From Cellvibrionaceae bacterium 1162T.S.0a.05 (GTDB lineage: Bacteria; Pseudomonadota; Gammaproteobacteria; Pseudomonadales; Cellvibrionaceae), in contig LANB01000001.1 in assembly GCA_000964245.1 (NCBI GenBank), positions 3,351,501-3,415,500 of the forward strand: DNA of 64,000 nt, in the 5' to 3' direction. A model generated the notes under the pieces. The model worked only from the letters and a program-made list of their open reading frames with translations, was not told the DNA's origin and ran no database searches. Made by a program: the position numbers and the translations under genes. Shown piece after piece: positions 16,782-25,477 of this stretch; position 1 is the stretch's first letter; the number at the start of each line of letters is the position of its first letter.

Positions 16782-17774
16782 TTGAATCCATCTAACGCCA
16801 CAGCGTCTAGCTGCTTGCCGCCGGATTGGCTGGATATCCCGCCAACAAGGCTGGCAGCACTGTGTCCGCTACAAACTGTAAATTGGTCGCCGTTTGCTGA
16901 ACGGGGGTTGCTTCTGAGCGTTAAACGTGAAGATCATCTCGGCGTTCAACTTGGTGGCAATAAAGTTTATAAACTTTATGGCCATTTGCGCAAAGCGCGT
17001 GAAGTTGGCGCCACGAGTATTGCGAGTTACGGGGGTGCCTGGTCAAACCATTTGTTAGCGTTGGCACGCGCCTGTGCAGATAGGGGGCTTGGCAGCCTCG
17101 GTATCGTGCGTGGCGAAGCTGGAGAGCAAAAATCGGCCATGTTGGTCGATGCCGAAGCATTGGGTATGCGTCTGGTTTTCGTCCCAAGGCAACAATATCG
17201 ACAAAAAAGCGAAACCCTGCAGCGCGATATAGAACGGCAGTTCGGTGCGCAGTATTGGGTTCCTGAAGGCGGCGGTGGGCTTGACGGTGCACGTCATCTT
17301 TATGCCTTGCGAGAGGCGATTCTGGATATAGCCGATCAGTCGGGAAAACCGGTCGATGTGATTGCCCATGCCTGCGGTACGGGCAGCAGTTTGGCTGGTC
17401 TGGTTGCCGGCGCGAAAAGCCACTGTGAATTTCTTGGCATCGCTGTCCTAAAAGGGGCAGAATTTCTTGAAAAGGAAGTCGAGAACATGGTCGCAAAACT
17501 TTCACCCAGTGACGCAAAATGGTGGCTTTACCATCAGGGGCATTGCGGTGGCTATGCTAAACTTCCGGCATACCTTAAGGCCTTTATTCATGAATTCGAA
17601 CTGGAGTGCGGCTTCAAGCTCGATCCGGTTTATACTGCCAAGCTGATGTATGCCTTGAAGCAACTGGCTGAGGCAAATCACTGGAAACCCGGCACACATG
17701 TTGTTGCGATTCATTCGGGTGGTTTGCAGGGCCGACGTGGCTGGGCTTGTTTTGAAAACCCGGATAATGGTTAA
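16782..17774 (+). CDS. PLP-dependent ACC deaminase / D-cysteine desulfhydrase family protein
   Basis: A fold-type II pyridoxal-phosphate enzyme of 330 residues. VKREDHLGVQLGGNKVYKLY places the PLP-binding Lys at residue 61; SYGGAWSNHLLALA and the glycine-rich CGTGSSLAGLVAG, which holds the cofactor phosphate, are intact, and IHSGGLQGRRG closes the active site. Members either deaminate 1-aminocyclopropane-1-carboxylate or desulfhydrate D-cysteine. In gammaproteobacteria of this kind D-cysteine desulfhydrase activity is more usual, but the sequence alone does not settle it. The TTG start at 16782 is uncertain, with no clear ribosome binding site. It follows the coiled-coil gene by eight bases, so translation may be coupled. 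Confidence 0.82.
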   Translation: MNPSNATASSCLPPDWLDIPPTRLAALCPLQTVNWSPFAERGLLLSVKREDHLGVQLGGNKVYKLYGHLRKAREVGATSIASYGGAWSNHLLALARACADRGLGSLGIVRGEAGEQKSAMLVDAEALGMRLVFVPRQQYRQKSETLQRDIERQFGAQYWVPEGGGGLDGARHLYALREAILDIADQSGKPVDVIAHACGTGSSLAGLVAGAKSHCEFLGIAVLKGAEFLEKEVENMVAKLSPSDAKWWLYHQGHCGGYAKLPAYLKAFIHEFELECGFKLDPVYTAKLMYALKQLAEANHWKPGTHVVAIHSGGLQGRRGWACFENPDNG

Positions 17775-17842
17775 TTGAGAAAAGGTTTAGATAGACGTTT
17801 TAGCTAAAAGTGAATGAAAGCAGCACTTAAGGAAGAAACAAG

Positions 17843-18973
17843 TTGATACCAGAACAAAGCAGTCAGGAAAGTCATTTAATCAAGGAAGCTATCGCAACCG
17901 CGCAAACCTTGTCACCCTTGAGTCGCCTTCGCCAACCTTTTCTCGTTGATTTATTCGAGCATGCCGCCGTGCAAACCGTCTTTAAGGATCAAGCGATTTT
18001 TGAACATGGCGCTTTCGATTATCAGCATATCTACCTGTTGCATGGTGATGTGGAATTGATTTATCCCAATGGCAGCAGTGAGTTAGTGAAAGGCCGTGAT
18101 CAGGTTTTCCCCCTCGCACATCAGCAGCCACGACCTTGTCGCGCGCTAGCGAAAAATGATTGCAGTGTGTTGCGCATCGACAGTGATCGCCTGGATCGCA
18201 CCTTGAGCTGGAGTCAGGTTGCAGACTATTTAATGTCGGAAATATCTATGCAGCGCGATCTCGATGAGGATTGCGAGTGGATGCAAACCGTACTGAATTC
18301 CAATCTTTTTATTAAAGTCCCACCGGTGAATGTAAATCAGATTTTTCATCGCCTGACGCCAATGGTTGTGTTCAATGAGGAAGTCATTATTCGCCAGGGA
18401 GAGATTGGCGATTGCTGCTACTTTATCAAGGAGGGGACGGCGGATATCCTGGTTCGTGCTGATGAAAACAGTGCACCTGAAAAAGTGAATTCTGTGGGGC
18501 CGGGTCGCTGCATTGGCGAAGATGCGCTGGTGAATGAAACAGTGCGCAACGCCACGGTCAAAATGACCGGCGACGGTGTCCTTATGCGCATGGAAAAAAG
18601 TGATTTTCTGCTACTTTTGCAGGAACCGGTTGTCGAGGAACTGAACGAGGCTGAAATTTCAGAACTCATTGAAACCCCGGTGTTGGTGGATGTGCGCACT
18701 GATGAAGAATACACCGAGGGCCACCTGGCACTTTCGGCGAATATTCCCTTGAGTTTGCTCAGCATGAAAAAAAGGTTGTTGTCTCCTGGCCAAAGCTATG
18801 TTTTTTATTGTGATACCGGGCGGCGCAGCCGCGCGGCGGCATGGCTATTAGGGAAAGAGGGCTACAACGTGTATTCCTTGCGCGGTGGCTACCTCGGTGC
18901 GGATATGGCTGATCAACTCGTTAAAGAAAAAGGCTACATCTTGCGGGATGGTGATCTGGTGTCAGCGAGCTAG
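17843..18973 (+). CDS. Tandem cyclic-nucleotide-binding domains fused to rhodanese
   Basis: This 376-residue protein joins two cNMP-binding (Crp-type) beta-roll domains to a C-terminal rhodanese domain. The first (about 45-125) is degenerate. The second (about 160-265) is better preserved, with IIRQGEIGDCCYFIKEGTAD and GPGRCIGEDALVNETVRNATV resembling the phosphate-binding cassette. The rhodanese domain (about 275-365) has VLVDVRTDEEYTEGHL and the loop YCDTGRRSRAA with Cys323 able to carry a persulfide. No DNA-binding domain or membrane segment is seen. The TTG start has AAGGAAG about seven bases upstream. Ligand and sulfur acceptor are unknown. Confidence 0.88.
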   Translation: MIPEQSSQESHLIKEAIATAQTLSPLSRLRQPFLVDLFEHAAVQTVFKDQAIFEHGAFDYQHIYLLHGDVELIYPNGSSELVKGRDQVFPLAHQQPRPCRALAKNDCSVLRIDSDRLDRTLSWSQVADYLMSEISMQRDLDEDCEWMQTVLNSNLFIKVPPVNVNQIFHRLTPMVVFNEEVIIRQGEIGDCCYFIKEGTADILVRADENSAPEKVNSVGPGRCIGEDALVNETVRNATVKMTGDGVLMRMEKSDFLLLLQEPVVEELNEAEISELIETPVLVDVRTDEEYTEGHLALSANIPLSLLSMKKRLLSPGQSYVFYCDTGRRSRAAAWLLGKEGYNVYSLRGGYLGADMADQLVKEKGYILRDGDLVSAS

Positions 18974-19066
18974 GTTTACGCAGCTTGGCAAGCCCAACCT
19001 CTCAGATTAGCGATCTGGGAGATAGCAAAACCTCAAGCGGCCGCGTACTCCCCCCGAGTAAGAATT

Positions 19067-19095
19067 TTGGCTAAGACATTCCAAGCGACTATAAT
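19067..19095 (+). promoter_or_regulatory. Sigma70-type promoter for nadK
   Basis: TTGGCT at 19067-19072 and a perfect TATAAT at 19090-19095 are 17 bases apart. The predicted start is near 19102, about 45 bases before the nadK ATG. Confidence 0.65.
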
Positions 19096-19146
19096 GGCGC
19101 CCCTACCACTACTTCTACGATAAGCAGGCCCTATGCAGGTGAAGAG

Positions 19147-20037
19147 ATGAACAGCCAGTTTTCTTGCGTTGGTCTGGTTGGGCGCATCGCCAATGAAAGT
19201 ACGCAATACGCGCTTAAAACCCTGCTGGCCTTCCTGGCGGGGCAGAAGGTAAAAGTCCTGCTTGACGAAGAGACCTCCTCCGTTCTCGAGGAGTTCGATG
19301 TCGACATTGTTTCCCGCAGATTACTTGGCAAGAAATGCGACTTGATCATCGTTGTCGGCGGTGACGGTAGCCTGCTCAGTGCTGCCCGCTCCTTTGCCAG
19401 CAACAAGGTAAAATTGCTGGGAATTAACCGTGGGCGTCTCGGCTTTCTCACAGACATCAGCCCGGAAGAAATCGAAAGCAAAGTGGGCGAAGTTCTGGCC
19501 GGTAAATATGTCAGTGAACAACGCTTTTTATTGTCTGCTGAAGTAAAACGGGAAGGGGAGAGTGTGTCTAACCATCTCGCCCTGAATGATGTCGTGATCC
19601 ACCCCGGTCAATTTATTCGTATGATCGAATTTGAGTTGTACATTAACGATGATTTTGTTTATCGCCAGAGGTCGGACGGTTTGATTATTTCAACACCTAC
19701 AGGTTCTACGGCCTATGCCCTGAGTTGTGGTGGGTCCATTATGCATCCGAGTCTCGACGCGATTGTTTTAGTGCCCTTGAACCCCCATACACTGAGTAGC
19801 CGTCCTATTATCGTTCACGGTGATAGCGAAATTAAATTACGCATTATTCATCAGCCGATTCAGCCGCATATGAGCTGTGACGGTCAAACCCATATCGTCA
19901 CCCAGGTGGGCGATGAACTCGTTGTCAGCAAAGCGAAAAACAGTGTGGAGCTTATTCACCCGGAAGACCACGATTTTTACGAAACCTGCCGCAGTAAACT
20001 GGGCTGGGCAAGTCACCTGACCGAAAATAAACACTGA
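19147..20037 (+). CDS. nadK: NAD kinase
   Basis: Phosphorylates NAD to NADP with ATP or polyphosphate. The 296-residue protein has the GGDGSLLSAAR motif (GGDG at 71-74), the second conserved segment DGLIISTPTGSTAYALSCGG, and the C-terminal PLNPHTLSSRPIIV. Length is normal. AGGTGAAGAG directly precedes the ATG. The rhomboid protease gene starts four bases after the stop, so the two are probably co-transcribed from the promoter at 19067-19095. Confidence 0.96.
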   Translation: MNSQFSCVGLVGRIANESTQYALKTLLAFLAGQKVKVLLDEETSSVLEEFDVDIVSRRLLGKKCDLIIVVGGDGSLLSAARSFASNKVKLLGINRGRLGFLTDISPEEIESKVGEVLAGKYVSEQRFLLSAEVKREGESVSNHLALNDVVIHPGQFIRMIEFELYINDDFVYRQRSDGLIISTPTGSTAYALSCGGSIMHPSLDAIVLVPLNPHTLSSRPIIVHGDSEIKLRIIHQPIQPHMSCDGQTHIVTQVGDELVVSKAKNSVELIHPEDHDFYETCRSKLGWASHLTENKH

Positions 20038-20041
20038 CCCC

Positions 20042-20644
20042 ATGTCTGCTGAGAATTTTAGACGCGCATTTGCATTGTGGCCGGTAACTCTGGTTGTGTT
20101 AGTGCTATCGCTGGTGGGTTTCGCGCTACCGTTTTTCGAAATTGACTACCGTATTTGGCGCTTTTACCCACCGCAGGGGCTCGCGCACAACTTCGAATTG
20201 TGGCGCCTGCTCACGCCCACTTTTCTGCATTTTGGCGTCATGCACATTGTCTTCAATGGTCTTTGGCTTTGGGAATTGGGGCGGCGCCTTGAATATTACC
20301 TGGGCAGCCTTATTTATAGTATTGTGTTTGTCCTGATGGCCATTGCCGCAAATTTTGCTCAGTATTACGATGGCCTGGGGACACACTTCGGCGGGCTTTC
20401 TGGTGTGATATACGGGCTGCTCGGTTTTTTGATGGTGGCTCGCTTTTGCAAGCCGCATCCAGCTTTGAAAATTCCCGATGGCATTTTTATCTTTATGCTC
20501 GCCTGGCTGGTGTTGGGGTATCTGGGCGTATTGGATTTTCTGGTTCAGGGAAAAATCGGTAACGGAGCTCACCTCGGTGGGTTGATCATGGGGTTGATAT
20601 TGGGGGTGGCTTTTTTCTTTAAGGATTTGCTCAAAAGACAATGA
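20042..20644 (+). CDS. Rhomboid-family intramembrane serine protease
   Basis: A 200-residue membrane protein with about six hydrophobic helices. The catalytic dyad is visible: Ser120 in GLSGVIYGLLG and His177 in NGAHLGGLIMG. The conserved loop-1 region WRLLTPTFLHFGVMHIVFNGLWLWELG is also present. It lacks the N-terminal cytoplasmic domain of E. coli GlpG and so is the compact rhomboid type. It cleaves other membrane proteins within the bilayer; its substrates are unknown. It follows nadK by four bases, as in Pseudomonas. Confidence 0.93.
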   Translation: MSAENFRRAFALWPVTLVVLVLSLVGFALPFFEIDYRIWRFYPPQGLAHNFELWRLLTPTFLHFGVMHIVFNGLWLWELGRRLEYYLGSLIYSIVFVLMAIAANFAQYYDGLGTHFGGLSGVIYGLLGFLMVARFCKPHPALKIPDGIFIFMLAWLVLGYLGVLDFLVQGKIGNGAHLGGLIMGLILGVAFFFKDLLKRQ

Positions 20645-20784
20645 TTGCCCGCCAGCGGTTGCACCCAAGCGGAAATGCCGGATTAGAAATTTTTTGACTT
20701 CGACCTGACTGCACCCAAACAGACTTTACCTGCTAGCGGAATCTTTACGGCAAAAAAGAGTGACTAAAGAGTTTTCAAAACGTT

Positions 20785-21063
20785 ATGAATAGCAACGATA
20801 TTGCGGCGCAGCTTAAGCCAGAAATTATTGAAAGTTTTAAACGCGCTATAGAAATTGGCAAGTGGTCCGATGGCAACACCTTGACAGACGAACAACGCGA
20901 AGTATGTATGCAAGCGGTTATCACCTACGAGTATCACAACTTGCCCGAAGATCAACGCACTGGCTATGTCCCTCCCAAGGAAACAGCTTGTGCCACCAAA
21001 CACGAAGAAGTTAGCCAAATAAAATGGCAACACGACACTAACGGTAAAGAGAATCAGCAATGA
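20785..21063 (+). CDS. YeaC-like DUF1315 protein
   Basis: A 92-residue soluble protein. Residues 1-60 match E. coli YeaC in PEIIESFKRAIEIGKWSDGNTLT..Q, the core of the DUF1315 family; the function is not known. The C-terminal 30 residues are hydrophilic and not conserved. Its TGA overlaps the pepN ATG by four bases (ATGA), so the two are translationally coupled. Confidence 0.85.
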   Translation: MNSNDIAAQLKPEIIESFKRAIEIGKWSDGNTLTDEQREVCMQAVITYEYHNLPEDQRTGYVPPKETACATKHEEVSQIKWQHDTNGKENQQ

Positions 21064-23723
21064 AAGACGCCCAGCCCCGCGCAATTTTCCTAAAAGATTA
21101 TCAGGAACCGGATTTCTGGATTAAGAAAACGGATCTGGATTTTCAGTTGAATGATGAGTATTGCGAAGTGACTTCGACCTTAACGTTTGTGCGCAATGAC
21201 AAGGCAGACAAGAATGCCGCCTTGATTCTGCACGGACAGGATCTGGACTTGCAAAGTCTAGCTATCGATGGCAAAGCGCTGAGCGAAGAAGACTGGCAAA
21301 CAGCAGAAGAAAGTTTAACGATTCACAGCGTACCGGATGCCTTTGAATTGCGTTGTGTGACGCGAATAAAGCCGCAGGACAATACGTCACTTGAAGGCCT
21401 GTACCGATCGCGAACCATGTACTGCACACAATGTGAGGCAGAAGGCTTTCGCAAAATTACCTACTATCTCGACCGCCCGGATGTGATGAGTGAATTCAGC
21501 ACACGCATTGAAGCGGATAAAAACGCTTTTCCAATTTTATTGTCGAACGGCAACCCCGTTGAAAGTGGGGAAGCAGATAATGGGCGCCATTGGGTTAAAT
21601 GGCATGATCCGCATTTAAAGCCGGCTTATCTCTTTGCTTTGGTTGCGGGCAATTTGTGTAATATCGACGATAAATTTATTACCCAGTCAGGCAGGGAGGT
21701 CTTGCTACGTATCTTTGTTGAAGAGAAAGATACCGATAAAGTCGATCACGCTATGCAGTCCCTCAAAAGGGCAATGAAATGGGATGAAGACGTCTACGGT
21801 CGCGAATATGACCTCGATATTTTTATGATTGTTGCAGTCGACGATTTTAATATGGGTGCGATGGAAAATAAGGGGCTCAATATTTTCAACACCTCCTGTG
21901 TACTGGCAAACAAGGACACCACAACCGATTTCTCCTTCCAGCGTGTTGAAGCTGTTGTTGCCCACGAATATTTTCACAATTGGTCGGGTAACCGGGTTAC
22001 TTGCCGGGATTGGTTTCAACTTAGTTTGAAGGAAGGGTTTACCGTATTTCGTGATTCCGAGTTCTCGGCCGATATGAATTCGCGTACGGTGAAACGTGTT
22101 GAGGATGTTAGCCTGTTGCGCACCCTGCAATTTGCCGAAGACGCAGGCCCGATGGCGCATCCAGTGCAACCGGCCTCCTTTATTGAAATTTCCAATTTCT
22201 ACACCCTCACAATTTATGAAAAGGGTGCTGAAGTCGTGCGCATGATTCACAGCTTGTTGGGGCCAGAATTGTTCCGCAAAGGCTCGGATTTATATTTTGA
22301 ACGACACGACGGTCAGGCAGTTACTATTGAAGATTTTGTTGCGGCCATGGCCGACGTTTCCGGCCGCGATTTTAACCAGTTTATGCGCTGGTATCGTCAG
22401 GCTGGCACGCCTGTTCTGACAATTTCTGACCGCTATGATGCCAACGCGCAGACCTACACACTCACAGTGAAACAAAGTTGCCCCCCAACGCCAGAGAGCG
22501 AAAGTAAGTTGCCATATCACCTACCGCTAAAAATGGGGTTGTTGGGCGATGCCGGCGCCTTGCCGCTCAAACTTCGAGGTGCTGCTGCGGATACTGAAAC
22601 AGCAGATAACACGTCGATTGTTTTGGAAGTCAAAGACGCGGAAGAAAGTTTCGTTTTTGAAAATGTTCAGGAAAAACCGGTGCCATCCTTACTGCGCGAT
22701 TTCTCTGCACCCGTCAAGCTTAAATATAACTACAGTCGCATGGATTTAGCCCGTTTGATGAGTCTCGACACAGATGGCTTTTGTCGTTGGGATGCGAGCC
22801 AGCAATTTGCCTTGCAAGTGATTTACGATGTAATGCGAGACCTGACCAAGGCGCCTTCGCCTGAGGTGGATGAAGCCTTTATAGAAGCTTGCAAAGCCGT
22901 ACTGGAAGACGAGAGTCTTGACCCTGCCATTGTCGCCCTGATGCTCACCTTGCCGTCCGAAGATTACATTGCTGAATTGGCGACTGTTATTGATGTAGAA
23001 AGTATTCATTTTGCGCGAAACCATGTTAAGCGCAAGTTGGCACAAAAGCTTTATGCAACGTTTTTGCAGGTTTATGAACGCCTGCAAACCCATGAAGCAT
23101 ACAGCCCCGACGCAGAGAGTATCGCCAGACGCAGCTTGAAAAACCTGGCGCTGCATTACCTCGTTCAAAGCGGTAAGGAAGAGGGCTTAAAGCTCGCAGA
23201 AGCACAATTCGATAACGCCGACAACATGACGGACTCGCAAGCCGCATTAACCAACATTGCCCATGCGGGTTCTTCAGCGGCGGAAAGCCTGGCAGAACGC
23301 TGCTTGAAAGATTTCTATGGCCGTTGGAAAAATGAAAGCCTGGTGGTCAACCAATGGTTCAGTATTCAGGCACGTAACCCGCAGCGGGACGCCTTGAAAC
23401 GCGTTGAAACCTTGATGCAACACGAGGCCTTTGACTTTAACAACCCCAACAAATTACGGTCGGTACTGGGCGGCTTTGCAATGGGCAACCCGATCAACTT
23501 CCATGATCGCAGTGGCAATGGCTATGCTTTCCTTGCACAACAGATACTCAAGTTGAACAAGCAAAACCCGCAAATGGCCTCACGTTTACTGACACCGCTG
23601 ACAAAGTGGAAAAAATACGACGAACATCGACAGAAACTGATGAAAGCCCAACTGGAAATAATCAAAAAAGAAGAGAAACTCTCGCCGGATGTCTACGAAG
23701 TGGTCACCAAAAGTTTGAGTTAG
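21060..23723 (+). CDS. pepN: Aminopeptidase N (M1 family)
   Basis: A cytosolic zinc aminopeptidase of 887 residues, the normal length for the E. coli PepN type. The GAMEN substrate motif is intact in MGAMENKGLNIFN. Zinc ligands are His302 and His306 in HEYFH and Glu325 in LKEG, with the proton-donor Tyr in NFYTLTIYEKGAEVVRM. The N-terminal beta domain, catalytic domain, small beta domain and long helical C-terminal domain are all represented. Its start overlaps the DUF1315 stop. The stop codon TAG is immediately followed by the 18-bp array at 23724. Confidence 0.97.
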   Translation: MKDAQPRAIFLKDYQEPDFWIKKTDLDFQLNDEYCEVTSTLTFVRNDKADKNAALILHGQDLDLQSLAIDGKALSEEDWQTAEESLTIHSVPDAFELRCVTRIKPQDNTSLEGLYRSRTMYCTQCEAEGFRKITYYLDRPDVMSEFSTRIEADKNAFPILLSNGNPVESGEADNGRHWVKWHDPHLKPAYLFALVAGNLCNIDDKFITQSGREVLLRIFVEEKDTDKVDHAMQSLKRAMKWDEDVYGREYDLDIFMIVAVDDFNMGAMENKGLNIFNTSCVLANKDTTTDFSFQRVEAVVAHEYFHNWSGNRVTCRDWFQLSLKEGFTVFRDSEFSADMNSRTVKRVEDVSLLRTLQFAEDAGPMAHPVQPASFIEISNFYTLTIYEKGAEVVRMIHSLLGPELFRKGSDLYFERHDGQAVTIEDFVAAMADVSGRDFNQFMRWYRQAGTPVLTISDRYDANAQTYTLTVKQSCPPTPESESKLPYHLPLKMGLLGDAGALPLKLRGAAADTETADNTSIVLEVKDAEESFVFENVQEKPVPSLLRDFSAPVKLKYNYSRMDLARLMSLDTDGFCRWDASQQFALQVIYDVMRDLTKAPSPEVDEAFIEACKAVLEDESLDPAIVALMLTLPSEDYIAELATVIDVESIHFARNHVKRKLAQKLYATFLQVYERLQTHEAYSPDAESIARRSLKNLALHYLVQSGKEEGLKLAEAQFDNADNMTDSQAALTNIAHAGSSAAESLAERCLKDFYGRWKNESLVVNQWFSIQARNPQRDALKRVETLMQHEAFDFNNPNKLRSVLGGFAMGNPINFHDRSGNGYAFLAQQILKLNKQNPQMASRLLTPLTKWKKYDEHRQKLMKAQLEIIKKEEKLSPDVYEVVTKSLS

Positions 23724-23867
23724 CAGCCTTGAGCGGATAAACAGCCTTGAGCGGATAAACAGCCTTGAGCGGACAAGCAGCCATGAGCGGATAAACAGCC
23801 TTGAGCGGATAAACAGCCTTGAGCGGACAAACAGCCTTGAGCGAATGAAAAGTCATGAGCGTATAAA
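23724..23867. repeat. 18-bp tandem repeat, eight units, directly after pepN stop
   Basis: Units start at 23724, 23742, 23760, 23778, 23796, 23814, 23832 and 23850. The consensus is CAGCCTTGAGCGGATAAA; the last two units are the most diverged. The array begins on the base after the pepN stop codon. In the pepN frame each unit has a TGA stop, so it is not an extension of the protein. Except for two bases it equals the scpB coding unit GAGCCTTCAGCGGATAAA. The 200 bases after it (23868-24074) hold no gene that I can see. Confidence 0.95.
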
Positions 23868-24074
23868 CATCGTTGCACAAGGGGCGATATAACAGCAAAA
23901 ACACTGCATAGCCGGATTGATCCAAATAAGGACTTTGAACGTAGAAACTGGCTTAAAGGTAGTCAGTGTATAAACATTTATGAATTCAAAATGGATTCAC
24001 TAAAAATTCACGCGAACACGGTCATGCTAGGGTTACACTCTCGAAGTGAATAACGACGGAAGGAAAGCGCCAAG

Positions 24075-24632
24075 GTGAGATTAAAAAATACCGAAAAGAA
24101 TTATGGTTTGCTTGCAATTCTTTTTCACTGGATAACGGCGATAGGCGTTTTTTTTCTGTTTGGTCTGGGCTTGTGGATGACAAGCCTCGATTACTATCAC
24201 CCCGATTACCGCACTGCGCCGCACCTTCATAAAAGTCTCGGTGTGTTGTTAATCGGTTTGGTGATTATGCGGTTACTCTGGCGAGTGATGAATCCTTCAC
24301 CTCAAGCGCTGACGACCCACAAAACGTGGGAAGCGCTGGTAGCAAAAATTGTGCATGCAGTTTTATATATTTTATTAATTAGCCTGTTTATTTCAGGCTA
24401 TTTGATTACCACTGCAGAGGGGGATAGTCTGGACGTATTTTCATGGTTCAGTTTGCCCTCGCTTATCGATGGAATAAAAAACCTGGAAGATCTCGCTGGC
24501 GAGATTCACGAATGGATCGCTTTCACTCTGATTGCTTTGGTGGTTCTGCATGCTCTTGCAGCCCTTAAACATCATTTTTTAGATAAAGACTCGACCCTCA
24601 AACGAATGTTTTCAACAGGAGAACAGCAATGA
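24075..24632 (+). CDS. Cytochrome b561 family protein
   Basis: A 185-residue inner-membrane dihaem cytochrome with four hydrophobic helices. Candidate haem ligands are His18 in FHWITAIG, the histidines of PHLHKSLG, and later ones in [16 protein letters not shown] and [12 protein letters not shown]. The family moves electrons between the quinone pool and periplasmic partners. The GTG start has AAGGAAAG upstream. Its stop overlaps the start of the YceI gene by four bases. This YceJ-YceI pairing is widespread and suggests a shared role, but the partner reaction is not known. Confidence 0.93.
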   Translation: MRLKNTEKNYGLLAILFHWITAIGVFFLFGLGLWMTSLDYYHPDYRTAPHLHKSLGVLLIGLVIMRLLWRVMNPSPQALTTHKTWEALVAKIVHAVLYILLISLFISGYLITTAEGDSLDVFSWFSLPSLIDGIKNLEDLAGEIHEWIAFTLIALVVLHALAALKHHFLDKDSTLKRMFSTGEQQ

Positions 24633-25201
24633 AGAAGCAAATAATTTTTGTTGTGTTAACACTCAGTGGTTTGTTCGCCACAGTGCCTTCAATGGCGGCG
24701 GACTATGTCATTGATACCAAAGGTGCTCACGCCTTTGTCCAGTTCCGTACCAAGCACTTGGGAATTAGCTGGTTGTACGGCCGCTTCACAGAGTTTGGTG
24801 GTGAGTTCTCCTATGACGCGGCCAAACCCGAGGCGAGCAAAGTGAGTGTTCTGGTAAAAACCAACAGCTTGGAATCCAATCATGCAGAGCGTGATAAGCA
24901 CTTGCGGAGTTCTGATTTTCTCGATGTCAGCAAGCACCCCGAAGCAAAATTTGTGAGCACTTCTTTTAAGCCTAAGGGCGGTGACAAGTTTGAGCTCAAG
25001 GGCAATATGACCTTATTCGGCAAGACGAAAGAGGTCACCATCGACGTGCTCAAAATCGGCGAAGGCGACGACCCCTGGGGTGGCTACCGCGTCGGATTTG
25101 AGGGAACAACAACAATTTCGCCTGCCGACTTTGGTATAGATATGAGTCCCATGGTGGAAACTGTGGAATTGACCCTGTCAGTAGAGGGGATTAAAAAGTA
25201 G
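24629..25201 (+). CDS. yceI: YceI-family periplasmic protein
   Basis: A 190-residue secreted protein. Residues 1-23 are a signal peptide, cut after SMA. The mature part is a YceI lipocalin-like beta barrel: [28 protein letters not shown], then [30 protein letters not shown] and [20 protein letters not shown]. The family binds long isoprenoid chains in its barrel. It is translationally coupled to the upstream cytochrome b561, so quinone- or isoprenoid-linked electron transfer is a reasonable inference. Length is normal. Confidence 0.94.
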   Translation: MKKQIIFVVLTLSGLFATVPSMAADYVIDTKGAHAFVQFRTKHLGISWLYGRFTEFGGEFSYDAAKPEASKVSVLVKTNSLESNHAERDKHLRSSDFLDVSKHPEAKFVSTSFKPKGGDKFELKGNMTLFGKTKEVTIDVLKIGEGDDPWGGYRVGFEGTTTISPADFGIDMSPMVETVELTLSVEGIKK

Positions 25202-25279
25202 CCGTCGCGTTATAACGTGAACGTATAAAGACGCCAATCTCCATGCCTGAAATGATGACTCAGGCGCAGTAGTTCTCAA

Positions 25280-25345
25280 TTTTGCGTACTCGTTGAATTC
25301 GAGTACGCAAAACTTGCCTTATTTCACGCTACCTCGAGGCGTGAA
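25280..25345. promoter_or_regulatory. Two perfect inverted repeats between yceI and the M48-like gene
   Basis: The first has 13-base arms, TTTTGCGTACTCG and its exact complement, around a seven-base loop (25280-25312). The second has seven-base arms, TTCACGC and GCGTGAA, around a nine-base centre containing CTCGAG (25323-25345). The T and A runs of the first are on the wrong sides for an intrinsic terminator on either strand. It may be an operator or a structured RNA element; the sequence does not decide. Confidence 0.6.
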
Positions 25346-25477
25346 TGTCTAGTATCAGTAAAAAACATACTTATCATGTTAATTAATTAGCATGAATCAA
25401 GTGCATAAAATCTTGAAAAATGAAAATCGACCCGGTGCAAGGGAGCCTGCCAGCCGTGTCGCCTACCTAAACGGGCA

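Noticed and set aside
23704-23925. Minus-strand frame with repeated P-L-K-A-V-Y
   Set aside because: It is a by-product of the 18-bp array, whose period is a multiple of three; no start signal or non-repeat domain.
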